Shown here: piece after piece, positions 25,238-33,029 of the stretch
Layout of the letters: each line of letters starts with the position of its first letter
Numbering within the stretch: the first letter of the stretch is position 1
From: CAIXLI01 sp964587125
GTDB lineage: Bacteria; Pseudomonadota; Alphaproteobacteria; UBA9219
Length of the DNA stretch: 64,000 bases
Assembly: GCA_964587125.1 (NCBI GenBank)
Contig: CAZPKC010000001.1
Coordinates: 62,001 to 126,000 of the forward strand
Reading direction: 5' to 3'
The notes under the pieces: model-generated
The model's input: the letters and a program-made list of their open reading frames with translations, nothing else
Database searches by the model: none
Told to the model about the DNA's origin: nothing
Position numbers and translations under genes: made by a program

Positions 25238-26331
25238 AGCTCGTCCTCCAGTTGGCGGTGCAGCGTAATGTCTTCGACGCGTACGGCCACATGATCGTTC
25301 AAGGACCCCATGCGTCCCTGAAACAGCGTCACGTCGCCCGCGCGCAACGAAACAAGATCGTCGGCCTTGACGTTCAACATCAGGCGCGATCCGGGCTTCC
25401 AGTTCATGATCTCGCGCAAGGGAACGGTGACTTCGTCCAGAACCGCGCGCATTTTCATCTCGGTCATCAGAAGTTCGTTGCCCAAGTGAGTTTCCCAGAT
25501 GCTATCGCGACCGAATTTTTCGCCCATGAACATCTGAAGCAAAAGTTCGCGGATGGGCTCGAGCGTCGCGTAGGGGATTAGAACCTCGATGCGCCCGCCG
25601 CGATCTTCCATGTCGATGCGCAATTTGGCGAGCACGGCGGCGTTCGCGGGGCGCGCGATCGTGGCGAAGCGCGGATTGGTCTCAAGCCGGTCGAAGCGGA
25701 ACGTTACTGGAGACAAAGGATCGAACGCGCCCGACATATCGGCCAGAACGACACGCACGAGGCGTTCGACGAGGTTGCGTTCGATGGTAGTGTAGGGCCG
25801 CCCTTCGATGCGCATCTGCGCCGTTCCGCGCCTGCCGCCGAGCAACACGTCGACGATCGAATAGATCATCGCGCTGTCGATCGTCATCAGGCCGGAGTTA
25901 TCCCATTCCTCGGCCTTGAACACGCAAAGCATCGCAGGCAGCGGAATCGAGTTCAGATAATCGCCGAAACGCACCGACGTGATCTGGTCGAGGCTGACTT
26001 CGACGTTATCGGAGGTGAAGTTGCGCAAGGAGGTGGACATCATGCGCACCAGACGGTCGAATACGACCTCGAGCATCGGCAGGCGTTCGTAATTGACGAG
26101 CGCGCTGTTGATGAGCGCCATGATGCCGGAATTTTCCTGATCACCCGTGCCGGCGTCGCCGAATCCGAGCAGGCTGTCGATCTCGTTCTGGGAAAGGACT
26201 CGCGCGGGGGAAGCTCCCTCGGCGGCGGGTTCCGCGCCGGAGGGAGCGGCGGCAGGCGCGGCTCCGGCTGCCTCCCACTCGGCGGCCATTTTTTCTTCCT
26301 CGGTCATTTCTTTTTTAGGTTCATCAGCCAT
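25234..26331 (-). CDS. fliM: flagellar motor switch protein FliM
   Basis: A 365-residue cytoplasmic C-ring protein that binds phosphorylated CheY and controls rotation direction. The N-terminal CheY-binding segment LSQNEIDSLLGF is at about 47-58, after an unusually long Ala/Pro/Glu-rich leader of about 45 residues. The CheC-like middle domain and the SpoA-type C-terminal domain (about 290-360) follow. It sits 18 bases after fliL and overlaps DUF6468 by 4 bases. Confidence 0.96.
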   Translation of the reverse strand: MADEPKKEMTEEEKMAAEWEAAGAAPAAAPSGAEPAAEGASPARVLSQNEIDSLLGFGDAGTGDQENSGIMALINSALVNYERLPMLEVVFDRLVRMMSTSLRNFTSDNVEVSLDQITSVRFGDYLNSIPLPAMLCVFKAEEWDNSGLMTIDSAMIYSIVDVLLGGRRGTAQMRIEGRPYTTIERNLVERLVRVVLADMSGAFDPLSPVTFRFDRLETNPRFATIARPANAAVLAKLRIDMEDRGGRIEVLIPYATLEPIRELLLQMFMGEKFGRDSIWETHLGNELLMTEMKMRAVLDEVTVPLREIMNWKPGSRLMLNVKADDLVSLRAGDVTLFQGRMGSLNDHVAVRVEDITLHRQLEDEL

Positions 26332-26349
26332 GGAAGTCCCGCGTTAAAC

Positions 26350-26916
26350 TTACTGAACCAGCATTTCCTGAAACAAAACGTCGCGGACGCGAATCGGCTG
26401 CGCCGCTTCGGTGACGCGCATCAAAAGCTCTTCGCGCAAACGGTACATGCCGGCCGAACCGCGCAAATCCTCGATGCGCAACTCGCGCAAGTATACCTGA
26501 AAATTGTCGATGATGCGCGGTTTGATTAAGTCCATAAGCGGCGCGTCCTTCGGATCGGCGAGCTCAAGGGTCACCTTGACCTTGAGATAATTCGGATGCT
26601 TGCCTTCGCCGCTCAGGTTCACGATCATATCGCCCAGAGGGTAATAAGCAGGCTTATTTTTGTCTTCTTCGGACGCGGCGGCGGCATCTTTTTTTGCATC
26701 CCCCTTCGATCCGCCCAGCAAAAAGAAGGCCCCACCTCCGCCAACCAAAAGAAGAAGCCCGACCGCCGCGCCGATGATAATCATCATCTTCTTTTTCTTC
26801 TTGGCGGCTTGGGCCTTGGCTTCTTCGGCTGCAGCCTCGGGGGTTGCGGCTTCTTCGCCTTCTTTTCCCTTGCCGTCATCCTCGGCGTCTTTTTTCTTCT
26901 CTTCGGCCACGATCAC
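26350..26916 (-). CDS. fliL: flagellar basal body-associated protein FliL
   Basis: A 188-residue protein: a charged Lys/Glu/Ala-rich cytoplasmic N-terminus, one membrane helix (about 45-65: MIIIGAAVGLLLLVGGGGAFF) and a periplasmic FliL domain ending in VRDVLFQEMLVQ. It stabilises the stators around the motor. The start is a GTG at 26916 or 26910, with GAGAGG just upstream; no ATG fits. It is the first gene of the operon, and a CtrA-like palindrome lies 64 bases upstream. Confidence 0.9.
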   Translation of the reverse strand: MIVAEEKKKDAEDDGKGKEGEEAATPEAAAEEAKAQAAKKKKKMMIIIGAAVGLLLLVGGGGAFFLLGGSKGDAKKDAAAASEEDKNKPAYYPLGDMIVNLSGEGKHPNYLKVKVTLELADPKDAPLMDLIKPRIIDNFQVYLRELRIEDLRGSAGMYRLREELLMRVTEAAQPIRVRDVLFQEMLVQ

Positions 26917-26979
26917 CCTCTCGAAAACTGTACTCTTTTTTCCAACTTGAGAATCGGCGCAGAATCACCCTCCACCCTT

Positions 26980-26999
26980 ATTAACCAATGATGGTTAAT
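26980..26999. promoter_or_regulatory. palindromic TTAACCA site upstream of fliL (CtrA-like)
   Basis: A 20-base perfect palindrome with arms ATTAACCA/TGGTTAAT around ATGA. TTAACCAT is the half-site recognised by the cell-cycle regulator CtrA, which controls flagellar genes in many alphaproteobacteria. The two halves here are inverted with a 10-base gap between TTAA cores, not the canonical direct TTAA-N7-TTAA, so CtrA binding is plausible but not certain. Confidence 0.5.
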
Positions 27000-27067
27000 A
27001 TTCAAGATCGCATAAGGTTAACGAGTCTAACCGCTTAAGCAAACAATGTCATCAATGGAATGAACTT

Positions 27068-27241
27068 ATACTAGCGGGCCTTTGAAATCCGACACGCAGT
27101 TTGACTTCACTCGCTCTGCGCCTCGCCTGTCGCTTGCCGGGCAAACCGCATTGTTTATGTCTGTTTCTTCAGTCCGGTGAACGACAGGCCTTACGCAACC
27201 GCTCGTGCCCCATATGAGTCACTTCAAGGAACCGTTGGTAT
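27068..27241 (-). repeat. MITE-like dispersed repeat, copy 1
   Basis: Read on the minus strand it begins ATACCAACGG and ends as the near-inverse (CCGCTAGTAT), 8 of 10 matching. It shares with the copy at 49421-49562 the 15-mer CACGAGCGGTTGCGT and the blocks AGAGCGAGT and GTCAAAC in the same order. It carries no open frame of note and fills most of the fliL-secB-side gap. Short, non-coding and with terminal inverted repeats, it fits a MITE. Confidence 0.6.
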
Positions 27242-27277
27242 TACTATTTTTAAATTATCGCTCTTCCGGCGACACCC

Positions 27278-27619
27278 CTATTTAAAGGCTTGGGCAATGC
27301 ATTTCTTGGTAAGATCGACAAGCTTGCTTGACGATTGCCCATTGGGGTTGGCAGTTCCGGTCATTAATTGAACCGCCATTTGCAAATAATCGTTTTCGCT
27401 CCAGCTTCTCATGCCGTCGCGCACGCAGGCGCAATAGGCGATGCGTTTGGGATCGTTATCGTTTCCTATGCAGTTCTGATAATCGCGGGCGAGCACGCTA
27501 TCCGGCAGTTCCGCGCGCGCGGGAAAGGCCGCCAGAAGCAGCAAAAGAAAGCCGATAAGAGTACCGAAGCGACAAAGCAGACCCCTGTCCGGGTTAGGAT
27601 TATGCGCGCGTTTTTTCAT
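27278..27619 (-). CDS. small secreted hypothetical protein
   Basis: A 113-residue protein with a basic N-terminus and signal peptide (LIGFLLLLLAAFPARA, cleaved near ARA). Four cysteines follow in the mature part (YQNCIGND, YCACVRDG, KKCIAQAF), probably disulfide-bonded in the periplasm. The spacing resembles small periplasmic proteins of unknown function in alphaproteobacteria. Its ATG overlaps the secB stop by 4 bases, so it is translated after secB. Confidence 0.65.
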   Translation of the reverse strand: MKKRAHNPNPDRGLLCRFGTLIGFLLLLLAAFPARAELPDSVLARDYQNCIGNDNDPKRIAYCACVRDGMRSWSENDYLQMAVQLMTGTANPNGQSSSKLVDLTKKCIAQAFK

Positions 27620-28101
27620 GCGGCCCCTGAAGGCATCATCGTCCCGACATTACCGCGCTGCGTGGCATAAAGCGACATGAAATCGATCGGCTGCAGGACG
27701 ATATTGGAAAATCCGCCTTCGCGCACGGCGTTGGAGATGATCGCGCGGGCGAAGGGAAACAAAAGGCGCGGGGCTTCGACCAAAAGGAACAGTTTGGTCT
27801 GTTCTTCCGTCAGTTCCGGCAATGAAAACAGCCCGGCGTAGGCTAGTTCCGCGATGAACGCCGTTTTATCGGCAATTTTCGATTCCAGCTTCATTTTAAG
27901 AACCGCCTCGAACGTCCCGCTGCCGAGTCCGCGCGATAACACGTTGACATCGAGCGCCATTTGAGGCTGCGTCTGCATGCTATTAAAAATAGTCGGGGCA
28001 TTGGGGCTTTCGAAAGAGAAATCCTTGATATATTGTGCGCCGAGCCCGATCGAGATGTTGCCGGGTTGCGGAGCGGGAGGCGGTGAAGTTTCTTCGGTCA
28101 T
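27616..28101 (-). CDS. secB: protein-export chaperone SecB
   Basis: A 161-residue cytoplasmic chaperone that keeps precursor proteins unfolded and hands them to SecA. The SecB core is clear: GAQYIKDFSFESPNAP near the N-terminus, ELAYAGLFSLPE in the middle and LLFPFARAIISNAVREGGF at the C-terminal end. It is divergent from the Tim44-domain gene, the standard alphaproteobacterial arrangement. Length is normal. Confidence 0.96.
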   Translation of the reverse strand: MTEETSPPPAPQPGNISIGLGAQYIKDFSFESPNAPTIFNSMQTQPQMALDVNVLSRGLGSGTFEAVLKMKLESKIADKTAFIAELAYAGLFSLPELTEEQTKLFLLVEAPRLLFPFARAIISNAVREGGFSNIVLQPIDFMSLYATQRGNVGTMMPSGAA

Positions 28102-28228
28102 GAAAAATCGGGGGTTGGAAGTTTATAAAAACACAAGGCCACTCTTCTGCCACGGATTTTTCTTCTCCGCAACGTGAACCAAGCTATAATCCACCCGTCA
28201 CGTTTCTTTCAGGATTCAGCTTATTCCC

Positions 28229-28882
28229 ATGCAAGTAGATATCGACATCGTCGTTTACGCCGTCATCGCCGCCCTGATTTTGGGGCGGTTATGGGCCGTT
28301 CTTGGCACGCGCAACGACAACGATCCGCAGCGCCCCAATCCTTTTATGCCGCCCCTGAACCTGCCGCAAAAGAACGACGCTCCGGCCGCGCAACAAGGCA
28401 TTATGTCGCGGTTTCAATCCGCTCCCCCTCCAAAATCTCTGGCCGGGGGCTTGGCGCAGGTTAAAGCCGCCGATTCGTCGTTCGAGGAAAAACAATTTCT
28501 GCAGGAATCGCGCGATATTTTCTCGTCCGTTGTCGGAGCCTATGCCGCAGGACATCTGTCCGTTGTCACCGAGTTTCTTTCGCCCGCGCTTCTGGAGCAT
28601 TTCCAGCGGGCGATCGACGCGCGGGCCGTGGCGGGGCAAACCGCGCAAACCCGCATCGCACGCATCAAGGATACGGAAGTCACGGCGGCGCGCGCGGAGG
28701 ACAAGCAAGCCTTCGTCACGGTCAGATTTGTCAGCGATCAGGAAAACATCCTGCGCGATGCCGGAGGCGCTGTCATCGGCGGCGCGGAGGGAAAAGTCGA
28801 GGAAGTCACCGACACATGGACTTTTGCAAAGGACACACAGGCCTCAGGCGCGAAATGGATCGTCGTGGAGACGAAGGGCTAG
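28229..28882 (+). CDS. Tim44-domain (TimA-like) protein
   Basis: A 217-residue protein with an N-terminal membrane anchor (DIVVYAVIAALILGRLWAVLG), a Pro/Asn-rich linker, and a C-terminal Tim44 domain (about 90-215) with FVTVRFVSDQENILRD and VTDTWTFAKD. The family in alphaproteobacteria is related to mitochondrial Tim44 and lies opposite secB, suggesting a role in protein export or membrane quality control; the exact function is uncertain. It overlaps the convergent small gene by 4 bases. Confidence 0.85.
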   Translation: MQVDIDIVVYAVIAALILGRLWAVLGTRNDNDPQRPNPFMPPLNLPQKNDAPAAQQGIMSRFQSAPPPKSLAGGLAQVKAADSSFEEKQFLQESRDIFSSVVGAYAAGHLSVVTEFLSPALLEHFQRAIDARAVAGQTAQTRIARIKDTEVTAARAEDKQAFVTVRFVSDQENILRDAGGAVIGGAEGKVEEVTDTWTFAKDTQASGAKWIVVETKG

Positions 28883-29142
28883 GCATTTGCTTCAGGGAAT
28901 TTCCCGCGCATGACGCCAAGCCTGAGGTCCATTTTTGCATTCTTTGTCAGCGTCGTAGCTGTCAAGGCTTCTGTGAAATTTACAAAACCGTCGGCGATGC
29001 CCCCGAAGCATTTGTCCCGATCAGCCGCGTTCATTCCGCCAACTCTTGGTAGAAAAAGACCCATCCCTTCCTCAGCGTGAAGAAGGCTAGAAAGTTTTCT
29101 TCCATCCATCCGTTCTGGAGTTACTGCTGCAACCTGTTTCAT
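28879..29142 (-). CDS. small hypothetical protein
   Basis: An 87-residue protein starting MKQVAAVTPERMDGRKL, preceded by an excellent AGGAGG ribosome site 9 bases upstream, which fixes the ATG at 29142. No signal peptide or membrane segment is seen; the middle is Gly/Ala-rich (GMNAADRDKCFGGIADG). I do not recognise a family. A TTAA-N7-TTAAC site lies about 58 bases upstream, so its expression may follow the cell cycle. The roughly 200 bases to its right hold no other gene. Confidence 0.55.
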   Translation of the reverse strand: MKQVAAVTPERMDGRKLSSLLHAEEGMGLFLPRVGGMNAADRDKCFGGIADGFVNFTEALTATTLTKNAKMDLRLGVMRGKFPEANA

Positions 29143-29199
29143 GATGCTCACCTCCTAAATACTTCCTCGTCTTTATGGTCTTATTTAAACACGCTTTAG

Positions 29200-29214
29200 T
29201 TAAGGTTCGTTTAA
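29200..29214 (-). promoter_or_regulatory. candidate CtrA-binding site
   Basis: On the minus strand TTAAACGAACCTTAAC fits the CtrA consensus TTAA-N7-TTAAC exactly. It lies 58 bases upstream of the small gene at 28879-29142, near where a promoter would be. Confidence 0.5.
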
Positions 29215-29345
29215 TTATTGTGATTAATTTTTCATGATTTTTACGAAAATAATAACGACCCAATTGGGGCCGATTCTATGAAGAATTACAAGGCCCCTTC
29301 CCCGCATCCTACAAGCGCTGGAACGGCTTTCGGGCCGCATCAACA

Positions 29346-30116
29346 TTATCCCATCCTCTCTTGCCGCGTATCGCGCATGGCGCGGGGCGAAGAAGCGGGA
29401 TTTCCGTCCTCGATCCGCGCCGCCGCGTGCCACAGAAGATCGCCTGCCGAAATCGCGGCTTCGCGGTCGTGCCCCAGAACAAGACGCACCGCGCCGCTGC
29501 GAAGCGCCATCAGAACGACGGGATCGCCGCGATAGCTGGAAGGTTCGTGCGCGATGCTCGCCATCACGTTCGCAGCTTCCTCGCGCAGAACGTCGTCGTC
29601 GGGATGTTGCATCAGCTTTTTGCGCTCCTCGATCAGAACTCTTGCGACGGGATGAGAAAAGCGGCGTTCGGGCAACGTGAAATCGACGGCGCCGGTCAGG
29701 CTTCTTTTTCCGGCTTCGTTGATCGCAACGATTTGAAGCGTCACTTTTTGTGCGGCCCACGGCCGCTTCGTCAAATCTTCCAGATCGGTGCGCGAAATAT
29801 GTTTGGCGGCGGGGGCGGGCAAGGGAATTTCAATCACCGCGTCGTTCGCGCCGGGCATCAGGTCGCGCGGCGTCACGCGCAAAGCGATTTCCTTGATTCC
29901 GACGTTATCCGACGCGTCATAGGACAAAAGCAGCGTTTGGTTTCCGGCAAGGCTTGGCTTGGCTGTCATCGACACGCGAGGCAAATCGCTTGGGTTGGGA
30001 TGAAGGCCGAAAAAACACGCTGCGCCGAGAACGGCAGTCCCGATCAGAATCACCGCAGCGCCGCGCTTGAAAGAAGCGGGCTTTAATTTTCCAAGCGCGG
30101 AGAAAAACGAAATCAT
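29346..30116 (-). CDS. DUF4175-family membrane protein, C-terminally shortened
   Basis: A 256-residue protein with one N-terminal membrane segment (AVILIGTAVLGAACFFGLHP). A region like the middle of DUF4175 (TIGR02302) proteins follows (DASDNVGIKEIALRV, HPVARVLIEERKKLMQHPDD, GDLLWHAAARIEDGN). Family members are about 800 residues with two N-terminal helices and a long Gln/Gly-rich C-terminus. This one stops about where that C-terminus would begin (AMRDTRQERMG), so most of the family's length is missing. No continuation is seen downstream. It may be a truncated gene or a natural short form. Confidence 0.55.
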   Translation of the reverse strand: MISFFSALGKLKPASFKRGAAVILIGTAVLGAACFFGLHPNPSDLPRVSMTAKPSLAGNQTLLLSYDASDNVGIKEIALRVTPRDLMPGANDAVIEIPLPAPAAKHISRTDLEDLTKRPWAAQKVTLQIVAINEAGKRSLTGAVDFTLPERRFSHPVARVLIEERKKLMQHPDDDVLREEAANVMASIAHEPSSYRGDPVVLMALRSGAVRLVLGHDREAAISAGDLLWHAAARIEDGNPASSPRAMRDTRQERMG

Positions 30117-30328
30117 GCGCCGATTCCTAACATCAAAGACTCACGTCTTCCAGTATCCCTTTTAATTTCCAGTATCCATTTTAATCTTAAAAAAGGGGTT
30201 AGCGGGCGTTTTTTCCGATAAAGGCTTATTTTTGCGCGCCAATTACACAGATGCGCCTTGCAAATAAAGACTTTTGAGGCTATCAAGTCGGCCTTTCAAG
30301 CCGGACGCGGCCAAAACCGCGGCAGCAA

Positions 30329-30404
30329 GGGCGATTAGCTCAGTTGGTAGAGCAGATGACTCTTAATCATCGGGTCGGGAGTTCGAGCCTCCCATCGCCC
30401 ACCA
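30329..30404 (+). tRNA. tRNA-Lys(CTT)
   Basis: A standard 76-base tRNA: acceptor GGGCGAT with ATCGCCC, D arm GCTC-AGTTGGTA-GAGC, anticodon loop CTCTTAA reading CTT, T arm GGGAG TTCGAGC CTCCC, and encoded ACCA. Confidence 0.97.
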
Positions 30405-30548
30405 CTTTTGCGGGCTTCGCCTGCAAAAGTATCTCCCGAAGCTCCTTGTCCCCCGAAGCCTTGGCGTAAGGGGATAGCGTAGAGAGGCCGGTTGTCCTTT
30501 CAGAGCAAAGCATTTTAAATTTGCCGCGCCGAAGGCGGAAGGCGACGT

Positions 30549-31802
30549 TCAGGCTTGAGATAAGCCGGAAAAATCGATGGTTTTAAAGTAATCGTCAACC
30601 GTTTCAGCCCGTCTGATTTCCTGCACAGAACCATCCGTGCGCAAAAGCAATTCGGCGGATCTCAGCTTGCCGTTATAATTGAATCCCATGGCATGGCCAT
30701 GAGCTCCGGCGTCATGAATGATCAACACGTCTCCGGGCTCAAGTGCGGGCAACAACCGATCGACGGCAAACTTGTCGTTGTTCTCGCACAAAGACCCGAC
30801 AACATCGTATTTTTCCGTGCAAGGCTGATCTTCTTTCCCCAGAACGGTGATGTGATGATACGCGCCATACAAAGCGGGACGCATAAGATTTGCCATTGTC
30901 GCATCAAGGCCGACAAAGTTTTTATAGGTTTTCTTTACGTGGAGAACTCTGGCAACCAAGACGCCGTAGGGAGCCGTGATTACCCTCCCCATTTCTATAA
31001 ATATTTTTATGGGATGGAGATTGTTTTTGACAATTTTTTCCTCATATTTCTGTCTAATAAGACCGCCAACGAGACCAGGATCGACGGCGGCTTGGTCAGG
31101 CCTGTAATTGACGCCAATGCCCCCGCCGAGATTGATGGCCTCAAGCCTTATGCCCTGATTCTTGTTGAGTTCAACGGCAAGATCGAACATCACGCCGGCG
31201 GTATCCGCAAAATAATTTGGATCAAGCTCGTTCGAAGCCACCATGATATGAAGCCCCAGCCTCTTTACGCCTTTGGCCTTCAGCCGCATCAAGCCTTCGA
31301 TAATTTGCTCGCGCGTCATGCCGAACTTGGATTCTAACGGATTGCCGATAATTTCATTGCCTGCTTTAAGAGAACCTGGGTTGTAGCGTAAAAAGACAAG
31401 CGACGGCAGGCCGATGTTTTTTTCGATGAAATCAATATGGCCAAAGTCATCGAGATTGATCACAGCCCCTAATTCTTTCGCTTTAACAAACTCAGTCAGC
31501 GGCGTATCGTTCGACGTGAACATGATCTGCTCGCCGCGCATCCCCACGCGCTCGGAAAGAATAAGTTCAGTCAATGAACTGCAGTCGGCACCCGCTCCCT
31601 CCTCTTTTAGTACCGCAAGGATGTAGGGATTGGGCGTCGCCTTAACGGCGAAATATTCCTTAAACGATGGCGCCCACGAAAACGCCCGCATTAAATCGCG
31701 CGCCGCCCCACGAATCCCGCTTTCAGAATAAATATAAAACGGCGTAGGGAATTTATCTAAAGCACGGGAAAGAACTTCCTTGCTCAAAGGAACCGATTTC
31801 AT
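30549..31802 (-). CDS. lysA: diaminopimelate decarboxylase-like PLP enzyme
   Basis: A 417-residue fold-type III PLP decarboxylase. The PLP lysine is Lys54 in EYFAVKATPNP; the glycine loop for phosphate binding is NLGGGIGVNYRPD, and CENND near 345 carries the catalytic cysteine. LysA converts meso-diaminopimelate to lysine. This is a divergent type, with GLHIMVASNE where common LysA has GLHxHxGS, so another diamino acid substrate is possible. GAGG precedes the ATG by about 10 bases. It stands apart from other lysine genes but close to a murF and a tandem ddl, which hints at cell-wall or peptide chemistry. Confidence 0.82.
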   Translation of the reverse strand: MKSVPLSKEVLSRALDKFPTPFYIYSESGIRGAARDLMRAFSWAPSFKEYFAVKATPNPYILAVLKEEGAGADCSSLTELILSERVGMRGEQIMFTSNDTPLTEFVKAKELGAVINLDDFGHIDFIEKNIGLPSLVFLRYNPGSLKAGNEIIGNPLESKFGMTREQIIEGLMRLKAKGVKRLGLHIMVASNELDPNYFADTAGVMFDLAVELNKNQGIRLEAINLGGGIGVNYRPDQAAVDPGLVGGLIRQKYEEKIVKNNLHPIKIFIEMGRVITAPYGVLVARVLHVKKTYKNFVGLDATMANLMRPALYGAYHHITVLGKEDQPCTEKYDVVGSLCENNDKFAVDRLLPALEPGDVLIIHDAGAHGHAMGFNYNGKLRSAELLLRTDGSVQEIRRAETVDDYFKTIDFSGLSQA

Positions 31803-31880
31803 GGGATACCTACCTCAAATAAGCCAAGACAAAACGTCCTAAGAGTTTTCATAATATATAGGCTTTCGATAACGTGGAAG

Positions 31881-32007
31881 CTGCCAGCACAGGCAGGCGA
31901 CCTGCTCTCCGATTATGCGCCAGCGGCAGGTTGACTCTTTCTCGAAGATAGCGCGGTCGGTTCTGCGCGGCAAGAGTCTGGTGGCGTGACTGCCTCTACG
32001 GGGGCAG
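31881..32007. other. cluster of inverted repeats in the 31.8-32.2 kb gap
   Basis: The 415-base gap between lysA and the Cys-rich gene contains four hairpins in a row: CTGCC/GGCAG (31881-31896), ACCTGC/GCAGGT (31900-31931), GACTCTT/AAGAGTC (31933-31978) and CTGCC/GGCAG (31990-32007). No open frame looks coding. On the minus strand they precede lysA by 80-200 bases and could be a structured leader; a separate RNA gene is also possible. I do not recognise a known riboswitch core. An 8-base G run follows at about 32043. Confidence 0.3.
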
Positions 32008-32218
32008 GACAAGGGCGATGAACTCAGGGGCCTGCGTGCGAAGGGGGGGGCCGGTTGCCATATTTCCTCTTCGATTGATTTGACACTATGTCTCCTATAT
32101 TCGGTCTGTCCCTCGCATTTCCACGAATTAACAGTATATTAATGCGGGGGAGGATATACTGAGCGAGCGTGGTGATATTGTATGATTTTACGTTGTAATT
32201 TTTCCCGCGAGTACTGTG

Positions 32219-32863
32219 ATGCGTACTTTAGCTCTCATCGTTTTCTGCATGCTGGCCTTTGGGGGGCATCATGCACAGGCTCAGGCCGTTTGTGTTCCGG
32301 GCGGTTCGAACCATACGGTCTGTTTAGGCTCGTCTTGCAGTATGATCGGCCAAACCATGATGGATGGCGATGAGAAAAACGTCATCGCGTGTCTGGCTTG
32401 CCCCAACACCGATTCCGGCTGCACCTATAACCCCCAATGGAAGTCGATGAATGGAGGGGAAGCGAGTTGTCCGCAGCAGAACCTTACACAAACCTGCGCC
32501 GCCGATGTAGGACATTGTGGATGTACAACACAAAAGGTTTGTCAAAGGCACGGTTGTGTTGAGGAGTGCGTCGCCAACAGCTGTTGTTGGCCAACTTCGC
32601 CCATCGGCCCCTCTCCGAACGGAGCGTCGCAATTTCTTAGTAGTAATATTGCTACGGGTTCTAATCCTCAAGCAACCAACGATCCGACTGATGGAATGAC
32701 AGCAAGCGGAGGTGCGGGTACAGAGGTAGTTTGTGCTGGCGGCACATGGATGTGTATTCCTGTGACGGCGTCCGCATGGGCGGAAGATAATAACTTGGGG
32801 TATGCTTATGTGTACCAATTATCTGCGTCTGCAGGTGCCGCTTCTCCTTGCCACAGTTATTGA
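32219..32863 (+). CDS. secreted cysteine-rich protein
   Basis: A 214-residue protein with a signal peptide (MRTLALIVFCMLAFGGHHAQA) and about 18 cysteines in the mature part, many in close pairs (GCGCTTQKVC, VEECVANSCC), ending SPCHSY. The pattern implies a disulfide-stabilised exported protein. The middle is Ser/Asn/Pro/Gly-rich. No family is recognised. No good ribosome site is seen; a GTG one codon upstream is an alternative. Base composition is lower in GC than the core genes. It lies between lysA and the XRE regulator, on the strand opposite to lysA, murF and ddl. Confidence 0.6.
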   Translation: MRTLALIVFCMLAFGGHHAQAQAVCVPGGSNHTVCLGSSCSMIGQTMMDGDEKNVIACLACPNTDSGCTYNPQWKSMNGGEASCPQQNLTQTCAADVGHCGCTTQKVCQRHGCVEECVANSCCWPTSPIGPSPNGASQFLSSNIATGSNPQATNDPTDGMTASGGAGTEVVCAGGTWMCIPVTASAWAEDNNLGYAYVYQLSASAGAASPCHSY

Positions 32864-33029
32864 TCCGTGTTCCCTTATGCTCAAAAATCTCGCTCTGGCA
32901 GTCTGCTGAAAAACTCCAAAGCTTTGGGCGGAAAGCCGCTCTTTACGGCCTACATTTGGCTTTTGGAGCTAATCATCATAGGATGTTCCGCATTCGTTGT
33001 TTTGTTATTTCGTCGTATGGGATTATGGC

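Noticed and set aside
29224..29760. 178-codon Arg/Ser-rich minus-strand frame
   Set aside because: It overlaps the DUF4175 coding frame and has the composition of an out-of-frame translation of GC-rich DNA.
32043..32050. G-quadruplex at the run of eight G
   Set aside because: Only a single G run is present; a quadruplex needs four tracts.
31803..32218. Lysine riboswitch ahead of lysA
   Set aside because: Hairpins are present but I see none of the conserved L-box core sequences, so it is listed only as unassigned structure.
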